DNA of 64,000 bases, taken from assembly GCF_004341845.1 (NCBI RefSeq), contig NZ_SLVB01000004.1, positions 434,001-498,000 of the forward strand, given 5' to 3'. The translations under genes were made by a program, and so were the position numbers. The notes beneath the pieces were generated by a model. The model searched no databases. It had not been told where the DNA came from and saw only the letters and a program-made list of their open reading frames with translations. Positions 16,873 through 26,919 of this stretch are shown here, one piece after another (position 1 is the first letter of the stretch; each line of letters begins with the position of its first letter). This DNA is from Novosphingobium sp. PhB165. GTDB lineage: Bacteria > Pseudomonadota > Alphaproteobacteria > Sphingomonadales > Sphingomonadaceae.

Positions 16873-18957
16873 TCAGCCCCCGGCGGCGTTCGCCAGCAGT
16901 TCCGGCGTCAGCACTTGCGGAAGCTGCACGGCCTTCCCGTCCCGCCCATACCACATGTAAAGCGGCACGCCGGCGGCACCTTGCGCGGTGAGATAGCGGG
17001 TGATCTCCGGATCGCGCCGCGTCCAGTCCCCCCGCAGCACGACGACGCCCGCCTTGTCGAACGCGGCCTTGGTATCGGCGCGCTCGATGGCGACTTCCTC
17101 GTTGACCTTGCAGGTGAGGCACCAGTCGGCCGTCATCCAGACGAAGACGGGCTTGCCCGAGGCGCGGGCCTCGGCAAGCGCCTTCTCGCTGAAGGGCTTT
17201 ACATCGAGCAGCGAGTTTACCGACGCGGACGGCGGGGCAGGCTGCGGCAGCACGATAAGGGCAAGGGCCGCGACCAGCACGGCAACGCTGGCGGCGGGGC
17301 GTGCGGAGCCGCCCTTGCGCTGGGTCCGGCCCATCACGAAGAGCGCCGCCAGGACCAGCACAAGGGCGAGCAGCGCAAGGCCCGTGAACCACGGCCCGCC
17401 GACTTTCCACGTCAGCCATGCCAGCGCCAGCGCCGTAAGGCCCATCGGCAGCGCCAGCCAGCGGCGGAACGTCACCATCCACTTGCCGGGGCGCGGCATG
17501 CGTTTCCTCAGCGCCGGGATGAAGGCCACGGCCAGGAACGGCAGCGCGATGCCAAGGCCGAGCGCGGCGAACAGCGCCATGGCGGGCAGGACCGGCAGCA
17601 GCAGAGCTGCGCCCATCGCGCTCGCCATGAACGGCCCCGTGCAGGGCGTTGCCACGAAAGCGGCGAGCAGGCCGGTGACGAAGGCGCCTCTTGTGAAGCT
17701 GGACGGCGATCCACCCGAGACGAAGCCCGGCACGGTCAGTTCGAACAGACCCAGCAGGTTGGCCGTGATCGTGGCCGCCAGCAGCAGCAGCGCGACCACC
17801 ACCAAAGGCTCCTGCAACTGGAAGGCCCAGCCCACTTCCTGACCGCCCGCGCGCAGCGCCAGCAAGACGCCGCCGAGCGCGAGGCAGGCGAGCACGACGC
17901 CCGCCGTATAGGCCAGTCCCTCGATCCGCGCATGGCTCTCGCTCTCGCCCGCGCGGGCAAGGCTCAGCGCCTTGAGGCTGAGGATCGGGAAGACGCAGGG
18001 CATGACGTTGAGCAGCAGGCCGCCCGCCAGCGCCGCCAGCAGCAGCAGGGGCAGAGGTGCCAGCGAAGGCGCGGCGCTGCCTTCCGAACTGGCTCCAATC
18101 GGTGTGCCGCCCGTGGGCACGGAACCGGGCTTTGCCGTGAAGGCGATGCCGTCGCCTGCCGCGTTGAGGCGCAGCACGCCGGTCAGGGTCCCGGTGGTCT
18201 GCGGATCGAGTTTGGCGCGCGGGATAGTGACAATCAGCTGGTTGCCGTTCCACGCGAAAGTCTGGGCGGCGCCGTAGTCGACCAGCTTGTCCTCGCCGAC
18301 GAAGATATGCGGTCCCTCCAGCGGCGTGGTCGCGGGCAGGGGAATGGCGATGCGCACGGCCTTCGCATCGATGGCGAAAGTGCCGGCGGCGTCGAGCGGG
18401 GCGGGCAGGCGGCGCGTCCATTCGGTGAAGCGCGGATCCTCGGAGGCAGTCTTTGCACCGATGCCGCCCACCGGCACTTCCACCGCGAGTTCGGCGCGTT
18501 CGGGCACGCAGATCTGCTCGGTGCAGGCCAGCCACTGGGCGGCGAGCCGGATCGGCAGGCGGCTGCCCGGCGCGGCGTTGGCGGGCAGAGTGACCGGCAC
18601 CAGAAGCGCATAGTCATGCTCGAAAACGTGATTCATCAGGCCCGAGACGACGAGTGTCTGCGGCACCGGATAGCGCGGCGCGCCTGCTTTCGCGCCTTCG
18701 GGCAGCGTCCAGTCGAGCTGCATGCCGAAACCCGCATCGCCCGGGTTCGACCAGTATCCGTGCCAGCCTGCCTCGGGCTTCATGTGGATGGCGATCGTGG
18801 TCTCGCCCCCCGGCGCGGCGGTGGGGCCGGCAACCAGTTCGGCGGCAATATGGGTGGGAGCGGCGCCGGATTGGGCTTGAGCCGCAAAGGGCACGAGCAG
18901 CAGTACCAGCAATTGACACAGGAATGTCACGGAGAGGCGGTAGCGGCGCGTTTTCAT
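16873..18957 (-). CDS. DsbD/ScsB-type thiol:disulfide interchange protein
   Basis: This 694-residue protein has a signal peptide (LLVLLLVPFAAQAQ), an N-terminal periplasmic DsbD-alpha-like domain (about 30-280, with HMKPEAGWHGYWSNPGDAGF), an eight-helix membrane core (about 300-580, with MPCVFPILSLKA) and a C-terminal thioredoxin domain with Cys613-Leu-Thr-Cys616 (WCLTCK). It carries electrons from cytosolic thioredoxin to periplasmic partners. The start at 18957 follows GGGAG; the longer frame from 19026 has no support. It is divergent from the phosphatase gene. Confidence 0.88.
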   Translation of the reverse strand: MKTRRYRLSVTFLCQLLVLLLVPFAAQAQSGAAPTHIAAELVAGPTAAPGGETTIAIHMKPEAGWHGYWSNPGDAGFGMQLDWTLPEGAKAGAPRYPVPQTLVVSGLMNHVFEHDYALLVPVTLPANAAPGSRLPIRLAAQWLACTEQICVPERAELAVEVPVGGIGAKTASEDPRFTEWTRRLPAPLDAAGTFAIDAKAVRIAIPLPATTPLEGPHIFVGEDKLVDYGAAQTFAWNGNQLIVTIPRAKLDPQTTGTLTGVLRLNAAGDGIAFTAKPGSVPTGGTPIGASSEGSAAPSLAPLPLLLLAALAGGLLLNVMPCVFPILSLKALSLARAGESESHARIEGLAYTAGVVLACLALGGVLLALRAGGQEVGWAFQLQEPLVVVALLLLAATITANLLGLFELTVPGFVSGGSPSSFTRGAFVTGLLAAFVATPCTGPFMASAMGAALLLPVLPAMALFAALGLGIALPFLAVAFIPALRKRMPRPGKWMVTFRRWLALPMGLTALALAWLTWKVGGPWFTGLALLALVLVLAALFVMGRTQRKGGSARPAASVAVLVAALALIVLPQPAPPSASVNSLLDVKPFSEKALAEARASGKPVFVWMTADWCLTCKVNEEVAIERADTKAAFDKAGVVVLRGDWTRRDPEITRYLTAQGAAGVPLYMWYGRDGKAVQLPQVLTPELLANAAGG

Positions 18958-19064
18958 GAAACTCCCGTAGTTGCCGAGGGTTGCGGCCGAGCTTGTGTGG
19001 TTCGGGCGATCCGGTCCTGCCAGCATCTGCGCCCAACGCCTCCAGATTTCAAGGAAGACCCCTC

Positions 19065-20747
19065 ATGCGCCTCTTCTCCACCTCGCTCGCTTCGATGGCG
19101 ATAGCCCTTGCGCTTCCGGTTCCGGCGTTGGCGGAGGAGGCGCCCGCCGCTCCGGCCATGCCGGCCGTCACCGAGCAAGTGCCGCAGGGGGCGCCGAAGC
19201 TGATCGTGGCCATCGCGGTGGACCAGTTCTCCGCCGATCTCTTCGCGCAGTACCGTGAACACTACACGAAGGGCTTCGCGCGCCTGCTGCAAGGCGCGGT
19301 CTTTGCGCAGGGCTTCCAGTCGCACGCGGCGACCGAGACGTGCCCCGGCCACTCGACGATCCTGACCGGCGTCCACCCCGCGCGCACCGGGATCACTGCG
19401 AATTCGTGGTTCGTCCCCGGCATCGCGCGCGCGGCCAAGGAAGTCTACTGCGTGGAGGATGAAAACGATCCGAAGTCCACGCCCGAGGCGGTGACGGTGA
19501 GCCCCGGGCACTTGCTGGCGCCCACGCTCGGTGATCTGATGAAGCACGCCAATCCCCGGACCATCAACGCTGCCGTCTCCGCCAAGGACCGCGCGGCCGT
19601 GATGATGAGCGGACACGATACCGATGCGGTCTACTGGATCGGCGACAGCGGCTTCACCACGTTCCCGGGGCGCCGCGCGGGCAAGGCCGCTGCGGCCGAG
19701 AACGCCGTCCTGACCCAGCGCGTGGCCGCTGGTGACGGCCCGCTGCCGGTCCCCGGCTGGTGCGGCAATGTCGACCGCGCCACCCCGATCGGCGACTTCA
19801 CGATCGGCACCTACCGCTTCCCCCTCGCCGCCGGGGACTTCAAGGCCTTCGTCAACGGCCCGCGCGTCGATACGGCGACGGCCGAGATGGCCGTGCGCGT
19901 GGTGGACGAACTCGGCCTTGGCAAGGATGCGGTGCCCGACGTGCTGTCGGTCAGCTTCTCGGCCACCGACCGGGTCGGCCATGCCTATGGCACCGAGGGT
20001 GTCGAGATGTGCGTGCAGATGAACGTGCTCGATCAGGCGCTGGGCTACCTGTTCGATCAGCTCGACGCGCGCGGGATCGACTATGAGGTCGTGCTCACCG
20101 CCGACCATGGCGGTTTCGACGCGCCCGAGCGCCAGCAACTGCGCGGCAATCCCGATGCGGTGCGGATCGATACGGCGCTGACCGCCAAGGCGCTGGCCGC
20201 CGCCGTCACGCAGGATACCGGCATTTCGGTCGCGAAGGGCCCGCTGTTCTACGGCGCGGGGGAATCGGGCAGCGTCTGGCTTTCGGCCGAACTGAATGAG
20301 GCGCAGAAGGCGAAAGTCACGGTCGCGCTGGTCGCCCGGCTCAAGGCCAACCCGCAGATCGCGGCGGTCTATACCGAGGACGAGCTGATGAAGATCCCGG
20401 TGCCCAAGGGCAATCCGCAGGACTGGACGATCGAGCAGAGGGTGCGCGCCTCGTTCGTGCCCGGCCGCTCGGGCCCGGTGCAGATGCTGACCCGGCGCGG
20501 CGTCGTCCCCGGCAAGGCATCGCCGGGCAAGGTCGCCACGCACGGCAGTGTCTGGGATTACGACCGCCGCGTGCCGATGCTGTTCTGGCGCAAGGGCATG
20601 ACCGGCTTCGAGCAGCCGACCCCGGTCGAAACGGTGGACATCGCGCCCACCCTTGCGGCGACCGTAGGCCTTTCCGCGCCGGCCGGCACCTGGGATGGAA
20701 GGTGTCTCGACATCGACGCGTCGGAGGCCGATAGCTGCCGTCGATGA
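19065..20747 (+). CDS. PafA-like alkaline phosphatase / type I phosphodiesterase superfamily
   Basis: This 560-residue exported protein has a signal peptide ending PALAEE. Metal-site residues are visible as Asp53 (AIAVDQFS) and Asp347-His348 (TADHGGFD), with the nucleophile Thr92 in ATETCPGHST. The arrangement matches phosphate-irrepressible alkaline phosphatases, which hydrolyse phosphomonoesters in the periplasm; phosphodiesterase activity is an alternative. AAGGAAG precedes the ATG. Its last four bases overlap the start of the following hydroxylase gene. No Pho-box-like repeat was seen upstream. Confidence 0.87.
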   Translation: MRLFSTSLASMAIALALPVPALAEEAPAAPAMPAVTEQVPQGAPKLIVAIAVDQFSADLFAQYREHYTKGFARLLQGAVFAQGFQSHAATETCPGHSTILTGVHPARTGITANSWFVPGIARAAKEVYCVEDENDPKSTPEAVTVSPGHLLAPTLGDLMKHANPRTINAAVSAKDRAAVMMSGHDTDAVYWIGDSGFTTFPGRRAGKAAAAENAVLTQRVAAGDGPLPVPGWCGNVDRATPIGDFTIGTYRFPLAAGDFKAFVNGPRVDTATAEMAVRVVDELGLGKDAVPDVLSVSFSATDRVGHAYGTEGVEMCVQMNVLDQALGYLFDQLDARGIDYEVVLTADHGGFDAPERQQLRGNPDAVRIDTALTAKALAAAVTQDTGISVAKGPLFYGAGESGSVWLSAELNEAQKAKVTVALVARLKANPQIAAVYTEDELMKIPVPKGNPQDWTIEQRVRASFVPGRSGPVQMLTRRGVVPGKASPGKVATHGSVWDYDRRVPMLFWRKGMTGFEQPTPVETVDIAPTLAATVGLSAPAGTWDGRCLDIDASEADSCRR

Positions 20748-21988
20748 ACGACTCGGCAGCAAGGCTCGATACTGCGGTGGATCGCCGCGACCTGATTATC
20801 CTCGGCGGCGGTCTCGTCGGCATGACGCTGGCGCTCGCCGCCGCCAAGGCGGGGATCACCAGCCACGTGATCGACCGCGCCGATCCGGCGGACCTGACCG
20901 CCGAAGGCGCGGACGGTCGCGCCTCGGCGATCTCCACCGCGAGCTGGAACTTGTTCGGCAAGATCGGCCTCGCCGCCGCGCTGGAAGGGCTTGGCTGCCC
21001 GATCGATTCGATTGCCGTGACCGACGGGATGAAGCCCGGCCGGATCGACTTCACGCCGAAGCCGGACGAAGGCTCGCTGGGCCGCATGTTCGCCAACCGC
21101 GATCTGCGCATCGCCCTGTTCGAGGCGGCGAAAGGGCAGTCGAACATCGCCTGGCACGTGAAGACCGAGGCGGTTCGCCGTGACCGTGGGCCGCATGGCG
21201 TTGAGGTCGAGCTGTCCGATGGCCGCGTGCTCAAGGCGAGCCTGCTGGTCGCCGCCGAGGGCCGCCAGTCGCCCACGCGTGACGAGGCCGGCTTCGCGCT
21301 CGCCAAGTGGGACTACAAGCACCGCGCCATGGTGACCGGGCTATTCCACGAGAAGCCGCATCAGAATACCGCCTGGGAAATCTTCTATCCCGCCGGGCCT
21401 TTCGCGCTGCTGCCGCTGCTGGACGATGCCGAAGGGCGCCACCGCAGCGCGCTTGTCTGGACCGTGGCGGAGAAGGACGCAGCGGGCGTCATCGCCATGA
21501 GCGACGCCATGTTCGTGAACGAGGTGGAGAGCCGGATGCACGGTGTGCTGGGCAAGATCTCGCTCTCGGCCCCGCGCATGAGCTATCCGCTGCGCTTCCA
21601 CCACGCGGGCCATGTGATCGACGAGCGCCTTGCCGTGATCGGCGATGCCGCGCATGGCATGCACCCGATTGCCGGGCAGGGCCTCAACCTAGGCCTGCGC
21701 GACGTGGGCGCCTTGGTCGAAGTGCTGACCGAGGGCATGCGTCTGGGGTTGGAGCCGGGCGATATGCAGCTGCTCAAGCGCTATGAGAAGTGGCGCAGCC
21801 TCGATGCCTTCATGGTCATGTCGGTGACCGATGGGCTCACCCGCCTGTTCGGCGTTCCCGGCCGCCTGCCCAGCGCCGTGCGACGGCTCGGCATGGGGGC
21901 GGTGCAGCGCATTCCCACGCTCAAGCGCTTCTTCATGGACGAGGCGCGAGGCATGTCGGGCAAGCTGCCGGAATTGCTTCAGGGTTGA
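20744..21988 (+). CDS. UbiH/UbiF/COQ6-family FAD monooxygenase
   Basis: A 414-residue flavoprotein with the dinucleotide fold ILGGGLVGMTLALAAAKAG (residues 16-34) and the second FAD motif GDAAHGMHPIAGQGLNLGLRD near residue 300. Such enzymes hydroxylate the ubiquinone ring precursor; which carbon is attacked cannot be told from sequence. The ATG overlaps the phosphatase stop (ATGA), implying coupled translation although the functions seem unrelated. Confidence 0.9.
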   Translation: MNDSAARLDTAVDRRDLIILGGGLVGMTLALAAAKAGITSHVIDRADPADLTAEGADGRASAISTASWNLFGKIGLAAALEGLGCPIDSIAVTDGMKPGRIDFTPKPDEGSLGRMFANRDLRIALFEAAKGQSNIAWHVKTEAVRRDRGPHGVEVELSDGRVLKASLLVAAEGRQSPTRDEAGFALAKWDYKHRAMVTGLFHEKPHQNTAWEIFYPAGPFALLPLLDDAEGRHRSALVWTVAEKDAAGVIAMSDAMFVNEVESRMHGVLGKISLSAPRMSYPLRFHHAGHVIDERLAVIGDAAHGMHPIAGQGLNLGLRDVGALVEVLTEGMRLGLEPGDMQLLKRYEKWRSLDAFMVMSVTDGLTRLFGVPGRLPSAVRRLGMGAVQRIPTLKRFFMDEARGMSGKLPELLQG

Positions 21989-22065
21989 GCGAGAGCGCTG
22001 GCCCGGATCCGGGGGCTCATCGCGACTTTTGACGGCGAACCGTCGTGACTTTCGGCTGAAAACCC

Positions 22066-22152
22066 CGTCGCCCCCGCGAAGGCGGGGGCCCCGCTTCCTT
22101 GTCTCCACGCCTCAAGAAAAAACAAGCGGGGTCCCCGCCTGCGCGGGGACGA
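22066..22152. repeat. Family A palindromic repeat, copy 2
   Basis: Both arms are well kept (CCCCCGCGAAGGCGGGGGCC and GGGGTCCCCGCCTGCGCGGG) around a 30-nt centre. It fills the gap between two convergent genes. Confidence 0.9.
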
Positions 22153-22197
22153 CGAAGTGTTCTGATTAATTCGGTTAGCGTTGAGGGCCGAAAACCC

Positions 22198-23127
22198 TCA
22201 CTCCTCGCCGGTCGGTTCCGGATCCGGCGTGGGGCTCGCCTCCTCGCCCGGAGCTGCCAGCGGGCTCTGCTGGCTGACGGCATGGCCTGCCGAGTCCTGC
22301 AAGCGGCGCGGTTCCAGCATGGCGGTGGTTTCCAGCAGGTCGAGCGCGTCCTGCACGTCCTGATAGCGGCGCGCGTCGGCGATCCACGTATCGGCGGCCT
22401 GCGCATTGGGCAGGCGCTGGACTTCGCTGATGGCGTTGGGAATGCGCCGCGCGGTCAGCATCAGCCGCGCCCGATCCACCCGCGCGGTGGGCGAAAGCAG
22501 GGTCGAGGAATCGCGGTGCACGGTGAACAGGTTGGCCAGTTCGTTGCGCGCCTTCTGCCACAGGCTTTGGTCGGTCTGCTTCTCGCTCAGCTCGGGCGAG
22601 AGCGCTTCGAGACGGGCGGACAGTTCGTCGAGCGTGACCGGGTTCTTTGCAAACTCGATCACCGTATCCACTGCACGCGGCTGCGCATTGGTGAAGCGCA
22701 GGCGCAGTTGGTCGGCCACGTAGCTGAGCGGTTCGCCCCGATCGATCATGCGGCGCGCGGCGAAGGCGATCAGCAGGCCCTCGGCCCGGGCGGCGTTGCC
22801 GGAGGCAGCGTTGGTCTCGAAATCGACCCGCGAAAGCCGATCCTCGACAAGCGCGAGGCGGCCCTCCACCGAGCTGATCGCGGCCAGATCCTGCGCCGAG
22901 GGGGCATGGCCCACGACCGGGGCAGGCGCCGCCACGACAGGCGCGGGCCTATCGTCCTGATGGGCCTCATGCCCGGGCAGCAGACGGTCGAAATAGCCTT
23001 CCTGCGCGCCCCACAGCGCCAGCGCCCCGCCCAGTACGAAGGCGAGCAGCGCGACAAACAGCGCTCCGGCGCGCGAACGCGGCCGATCGGGCATCAGGGT
23101 AGGGGGCGAGGTCAGGTCCTGCATCAC
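22198..23127 (-). CDS. Mitofilin/COG4223-like membrane protein
   Basis: This 309-residue protein has one N-terminal transmembrane helix (GALFVALLAFVLGGALALWG, residues 21-40), a proline/alanine-rich linker, and a helical domain of about residues 80-280 with heptad-like stretches (SVEGRLALVEDRLSRVDFE). The third gene after hemC-hemD in alphaproteobacteria is usually of this family, distantly related to mitochondrial Mic60. A role in inner-membrane organisation is inferred from the family. The tail is acidic (PTPDPEPTGEE). Confidence 0.72.
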   Translation of the reverse strand: MMQDLTSPPTLMPDRPRSRAGALFVALLAFVLGGALALWGAQEGYFDRLLPGHEAHQDDRPAPVVAAPAPVVGHAPSAQDLAAISSVEGRLALVEDRLSRVDFETNAASGNAARAEGLLIAFAARRMIDRGEPLSYVADQLRLRFTNAQPRAVDTVIEFAKNPVTLDELSARLEALSPELSEKQTDQSLWQKARNELANLFTVHRDSSTLLSPTARVDRARLMLTARRIPNAISEVQRLPNAQAADTWIADARRYQDVQDALDLLETTAMLEPRRLQDSAGHAVSQQSPLAAPGEEASPTPDPEPTGEE

Positions 23128-23143
23128 GCTCGTTTCTGTAAGA

Positions 23144-23839
23144 TCACGATCCCGGCGTAAAGCCTTGGCACAAGTCTCGGGCCAAGGCCAGCAGCGCCGC
23201 GTCGTCGGGGTTGGGGGCAGTGGCCAGTGCGGCCCAGCCGGTTCCGGCCGCTGCCGCTATACGCGGGGCGAGCGCGGCAAGGCGGATTTTCGCGCGGCCG
23301 ATTCCGGCTCCGGCCAGGGCCTGCGCGAAATGCGCCGCCGCCTGTCCGGAATGGAGCAATATCACGGCCGGGCCCCGCAATATCGCGGACAGGGCGGCGG
23401 GAAGCGGCAGCGCCTCGCTCGCGTAGACATCGCGCGTGGTGATCGAGAGGCGCGGCGGCACGTCGAGTTTCACCCGGTCGCGCCCGGCAAGGCGCAGCAG
23501 GCGGCGATGGGCGGGATCGATGCGGTCCAGCATCTCCTGCAATCCGGCGCTTCCGGTCAGGATCACGTCCAGCCCGGCTTCGCGCGCGGCTTCGGCAGTG
23601 CGCTCGCCCACGGCATAGGCAGGCAATCCGCGATAGAGATCCAGCGCCGCGCCGCCGTGGCGCAGGGCATTGGCGCTGCCCAGCAGCACAGCATCGACGG
23701 TCTCGCGCGCCGGCGGCTGCCAGTCGAGCGGGCGTACCGCGAATAGCGGGAAGGACTGGGCTTCCAGCCCCATTGCGCGGGCGGCCTCGCAAGTGGCCTG
23801 CGCACCGGGCTCGGGCCGGATGATGATGAGGGGGAGCAC
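23144..23839 (-). CDS. hemD: Uroporphyrinogen-III synthase
   Basis: This 231-residue enzyme converts hydroxymethylbilane to uroporphyrinogen III. It begins LPLIIIRPEPGAQAT after a GTG at 23839, which lies 8 nt behind hemC; longer frames run back into hemC. The two-domain layout and segments such as AVGERTAEAAREAGL and VILLHSGQAAAHFAQAL fit the family, which is poorly conserved. It is the middle gene of a hemC-hemD-mitofilin operon. Confidence 0.88.
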   Translation of the reverse strand: MLPLIIIRPEPGAQATCEAARAMGLEAQSFPLFAVRPLDWQPPARETVDAVLLGSANALRHGGAALDLYRGLPAYAVGERTAEAAREAGLDVILTGSAGLQEMLDRIDPAHRRLLRLAGRDRVKLDVPPRLSITTRDVYASEALPLPAALSAILRGPAVILLHSGQAAAHFAQALAGAGIGRAKIRLAALAPRIAAAAGTGWAALATAPNPDDAALLALARDLCQGFTPGS

Positions 23840-23847
23840 GGTCTCGG

Positions 23848-24801
23848 TCAGGTGGCGGCTTCGGTGCCGGCGAAATGCACGGCAATGGCGGGGACCGCAC
23901 GCGCCAGCAGATCGGCGGCCAAGTCGGCAGGTCCACGGGGATCGCCGGGAGCGAAGCGGGCCTCGCCTTCCACTTTCTCGGCCCCGTCGGGGCTGTAGAG
24001 CGCGGCGCGCATCGCCAGCATGTCGCCCTCGCTGCGGGTGAGCACGGCGATGGGGCTGTGGCAATTCCCGCCGAGCCCGGCCAGCAGCGCGCGCTCGGCC
24101 TCAACCGCCGCGCGGCTGGGCGCGTGGTCCACGCCTGCGAGCAGGGCGCGCGTGCGGGCGTCGTCGGCGCGGCATTCGATCATGATCGCGGCCTGCGCGG
24201 GGGCGGGCAGCCAGTCGTTCTCGTCGAGCGGATGGCCGGTGCCCGTCTCGCCCAGCCGTCTTAGCCCGGCAGCGGCCAGGAACGTGGCATCGACTTCGCC
24301 CGCCGCCAGCTTTGCCAGCCGCGTGGCGACATTGCCGCGAAACGTAACCACCTTGCAGTCGGGCCGGGCATGGAGGAGCTGCGCGGCGCGGCGCGGGGCG
24401 CTGGTGCCCACGACGGCGCCTTGCGGCAGCGCGCGAATCGATTCGGCGCCAATCAGTACGTCGCGCACATCCTCACGCGGGAGGATCGCGCCGATGGTGA
24501 AGATGTCAGGCCGAATGGTCTCGACATCCTTGGCCGAATGGACCGCGAAGTCGATTTCACCGGCGGCCAGCCAGGCATCCAGCTCCTTGGTCCAGAGCGC
24601 CTTTCCACCGATTTCGGCAAGCGCGCGGTCCTGGATGCGATCGCCGCTGGCGGTCACGGCCACGATCTCTATATGCGCAACATCGATACCATGCGCGGCG
24701 GCAAGCCGATCGCATGCTTCTTCGGCCTGCGCCAACGCCAGTGGCGAACGGCGGGTGCCGAGGCGGAAGTGGTGTTCATGCGTTTTGGTGAGCGTCGTCA
24801 T
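23848..24801 (-). CDS. hemC: Hydroxymethylbilane synthase (porphobilinogen deaminase)
   Basis: This 317-residue protein polymerises four porphobilinogen units into hydroxymethylbilane. Motifs [22 protein letters not shown] and [11 protein letters not shown] are clear, and the dipyrromethane cofactor is held by Cys247 in LGGNCHSPI. It is divergent from tsaD with a 61-nt intergenic region that must hold both promoters. Confidence 0.95.
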   Translation of the reverse strand: MTTLTKTHEHHFRLGTRRSPLALAQAEEACDRLAAAHGIDVAHIEIVAVTASGDRIQDRALAEIGGKALWTKELDAWLAAGEIDFAVHSAKDVETIRPDIFTIGAILPREDVRDVLIGAESIRALPQGAVVGTSAPRRAAQLLHARPDCKVVTFRGNVATRLAKLAAGEVDATFLAAAGLRRLGETGTGHPLDENDWLPAPAQAAIMIECRADDARTRALLAGVDHAPSRAAVEAERALLAGLGGNCHSPIAVLTRSEGDMLAMRAALYSPDGAEKVEGEARFAPGDPRGPADLAADLLARAVPAIAVHFAGTEAAT

Positions 24802-24862
24802 CGGCGGGTTGTGCTACCCGCCAATGGCGGCCAGTGGAAGGGCCGTTCAGGGTAATACGAAT

Positions 24863-25897
24863 ATGAGCACGATTTTGGGCATCGAAAGCTCGTGCGACGA
24901 GACTGCGGCCGCGCTGGTTACCAGCGACCGGACCATTCTTGCGCAGCGCATCGCCTCGCAGGACGAGGCACACCGGCCTTATGGCGGTGTCGTGCCCGAA
25001 ATCGCCGCGCGCGCGCATGCCGAGCGGCTGGCTCCGCTGATCGAGGCGACCCTGGCCGATGCAGGAATGTCGCTGGACGATGTCGACGCCATTGCCGCCA
25101 CGGCCGGGCCCGGTTTGATCGGCGGGGTGATGGTTGGCCTCGTTACCGCCAAGGCGCTGGCCATGGCGACGGGCAAGCCGCTGATCGCCGTCAATCATCT
25201 GGAAGGCCACGCGCTCTCGCCGCGCCTTGCCGATGCCGCGCTTGAATATCCGTACATGCTGCTGCTGGTGTCCGGCGGCCATTGCCAGATCCTGCTGGTG
25301 GAAGGCGTGGGCAAGTTCCGCCGCCTTGCCACTACCATCGACGACGCGCTGGGCGAAGCTTTCGACAAGTCGGCCAAGTTGCTGGGGCTCGGCTATCCGG
25401 GCGGGCCGGCGATGGAGCGGCTGGCGCGCGAGGGCAATCCGCGCGGGGTGCCGCTGCCGCGCCCGCTGGTCGGATCCTCGGAACCGCACTTCTCCTTTGC
25501 CGGACTCAAGAGCGCGGTCATGCGCGCCAAGCAGTCCGGCCTCTACACCGATGCCGATATTGCCGCTGCCTTCCAGCAGGCGGCGATAGACTGCCTGATC
25601 GACCGCACGCGCCGCGCGCTGGCAAGCGTCGGCCCGGTCAATGCACTGGTGGTCGCGGGCGGGGTTGCCGCCAACAAGGCGATCCGCGCCTCGCTGGAGG
25701 CGCTTGCCACCGAGCACCGCCTCGATTTCGTGGCCCCGCCGCTGGCGCTCTGCACGGACAATGCGGCGATGATCGCATGGGCCGGGGTCGAGCGTTTCGC
25801 GCTGGGCCAGTCCGACCCGCTCGACGTCGCCGCCCGGCCGCGCTGGCCGCTCGATCCCGAGGCCGGCGCCGTGCGCGGCGCGGGGGTGAAGGCATGA
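24863..25897 (+). CDS. tsaD: tRNA N6-threonylcarbamoyladenosine synthase subunit
   Basis: The 344-residue protein starts with the typical [16 protein letters not shown]. The metal ligands His112 and His116 lie in VNHLEGHAL, and [10 protein letters not shown] marks the ATP site near residue 265. With partner proteins it adds threonylcarbamoyl to A37 of ANN-decoding tRNAs. The long upstream frame extension overlaps hemC and is discarded. Its TGA overlaps the gpsA start as ATGA. Confidence 0.96.
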   Translation: MSTILGIESSCDETAAALVTSDRTILAQRIASQDEAHRPYGGVVPEIAARAHAERLAPLIEATLADAGMSLDDVDAIAATAGPGLIGGVMVGLVTAKALAMATGKPLIAVNHLEGHALSPRLADAALEYPYMLLLVSGGHCQILLVEGVGKFRRLATTIDDALGEAFDKSAKLLGLGYPGGPAMERLAREGNPRGVPLPRPLVGSSEPHFSFAGLKSAVMRAKQSGLYTDADIAAAFQQAAIDCLIDRTRRALASVGPVNALVVAGGVAANKAIRASLEALATEHRLDFVAPPLALCTDNAAMIAWAGVERFALGQSDPLDVAARPRWPLDPEAGAVRGAGVKA

Positions 25898-26919
25898 GCG
25901 GGTCCGGGGCACCCGCCATCGGCGTGATCGGCGCGGGAGCCTGGGGCACCGCGCTGGCGCAAGCGGCCGCCGGAGACGGCAGCGAGGTGCTGTTCTGGGC
26001 CCGCGAGCCCGAGCTCGCCGCGCGTATCAACGAGACGCGCCGCAACGATATCTACCTTCCCAATGCCGTGCTGGCGCCCAGCATTCGCGCGACATCCGAT
26101 CTGGCCGAACTGGCGGCCTTGCCGGTGCTGCTGGCCGTCGTTCCCGCGCAGTTTTTGGGCGGTGTGCTGGCGCAGCTTCCCGCGCTGGGCTTCACCGGTG
26201 GCGCGCGTGATCTGGTGCTTTGCGCCAAGGGGATTGAGGCGGGGACGGGGCGGCTCATGGCCGATGTCGCCGCAGAAGCGGTGCCCGGCGCCGAGATCGC
26301 CGTGCTTTCCGGCCCCACATTCGCGCATGAGGTCGCCGCCGGGCTGCCCACCGCCGTCACGCTCGCCTGCTCGGGCGGCGCGGCGCAGTGGCAGCGGCTT
26401 TCGCCCCTGCTCGCGCGGCCGGCACTGAGGCCTTACTACTCCGACGACGTCATAGGGGCTGAGATTGGCGGCGCGATCAAGAACGTGCTGGCGATTGCCT
26501 GCGGTGTGGTGGACGGGCTCAAGCTCGGCCAGAACGCCCGCGCGGCCCTGATCGCGCGCGGCTATGCGGAAATGCTGCGGTTCGGTCTGGCGCGTGGAAG
26601 CCGCCCGGAAACGCTTTCGGGCCTCTGCGGCCTTGGAGACCTTGTGCTGACCTGTTCCTCGACGTCCAGTCGCAACTTTTCGCTCGGCCTCGCGCTGGGG
26701 CAGGGCCAGACCGCCGAGCAGGCGCTGTCCGGCAAGAGCACCGTGGCCGAAGGCGCGGCGACCGCGCCGGTGCTGGTCGATATCGCCCGCCGCGACGGTA
26801 TCGAGATGCCGATCGCCGAAGCCGTCAGCCGCCTGCTTGCAGGCATGGCTCCTGCCGCCGAAGTGGTCAGCGGCATCCTCGCCCGTCCCCTGCGCGCCGA
26901 GCAGGAGCCGGTTCTTTGA
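25894..26919 (+). CDS. gpsA: NAD(P)+-dependent glycerol-3-phosphate dehydrogenase
   Basis: A 341-residue enzyme that makes sn-glycerol-3-phosphate for phospholipids. Rossmann motif [15 protein letters not shown] starts at residue 9; [25 protein letters not shown] and the catalytic-lysine segment [13 protein letters not shown] are present. It is coupled to tsaD by a 4-nt overlap, and its stop overlaps the TTG start of the next gene. Confidence 0.95.
   Translation: MSGSGAPAIGVIGAGAWGTALAQAAAGDGSEVLFWAREPELAARINETRRNDIYLPNAVLAPSIRATSDLAELAALPVLLAVVPAQFLGGVLAQLPALGFTGGARDLVLCAKGIEAGTGRLMADVAAEAVPGAEIAVLSGPTFAHEVAAGLPTAVTLACSGGAAQWQRLSPLLARPALRPYYSDDVIGAEIGGAIKNVLAIACGVVDGLKLGQNARAALIARGYAEMLRFGLARGSRPETLSGLCGLGDLVLTCSSTSSRNFSLGLALGQGQTAEQALSGKSTVAEGAATAPVLVDIARRDGIEMPIAEAVSRLLAGMAPAAEVVSGILARPLRAEQEPVL

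Noticed and set aside
16915..19104. 729-codon open frame opposite the DsbD-like gene
   Set aside because: The minus-strand protein has all DsbD domains; the plus frame is rich in Arg, Gln and His as expected of a shadow.
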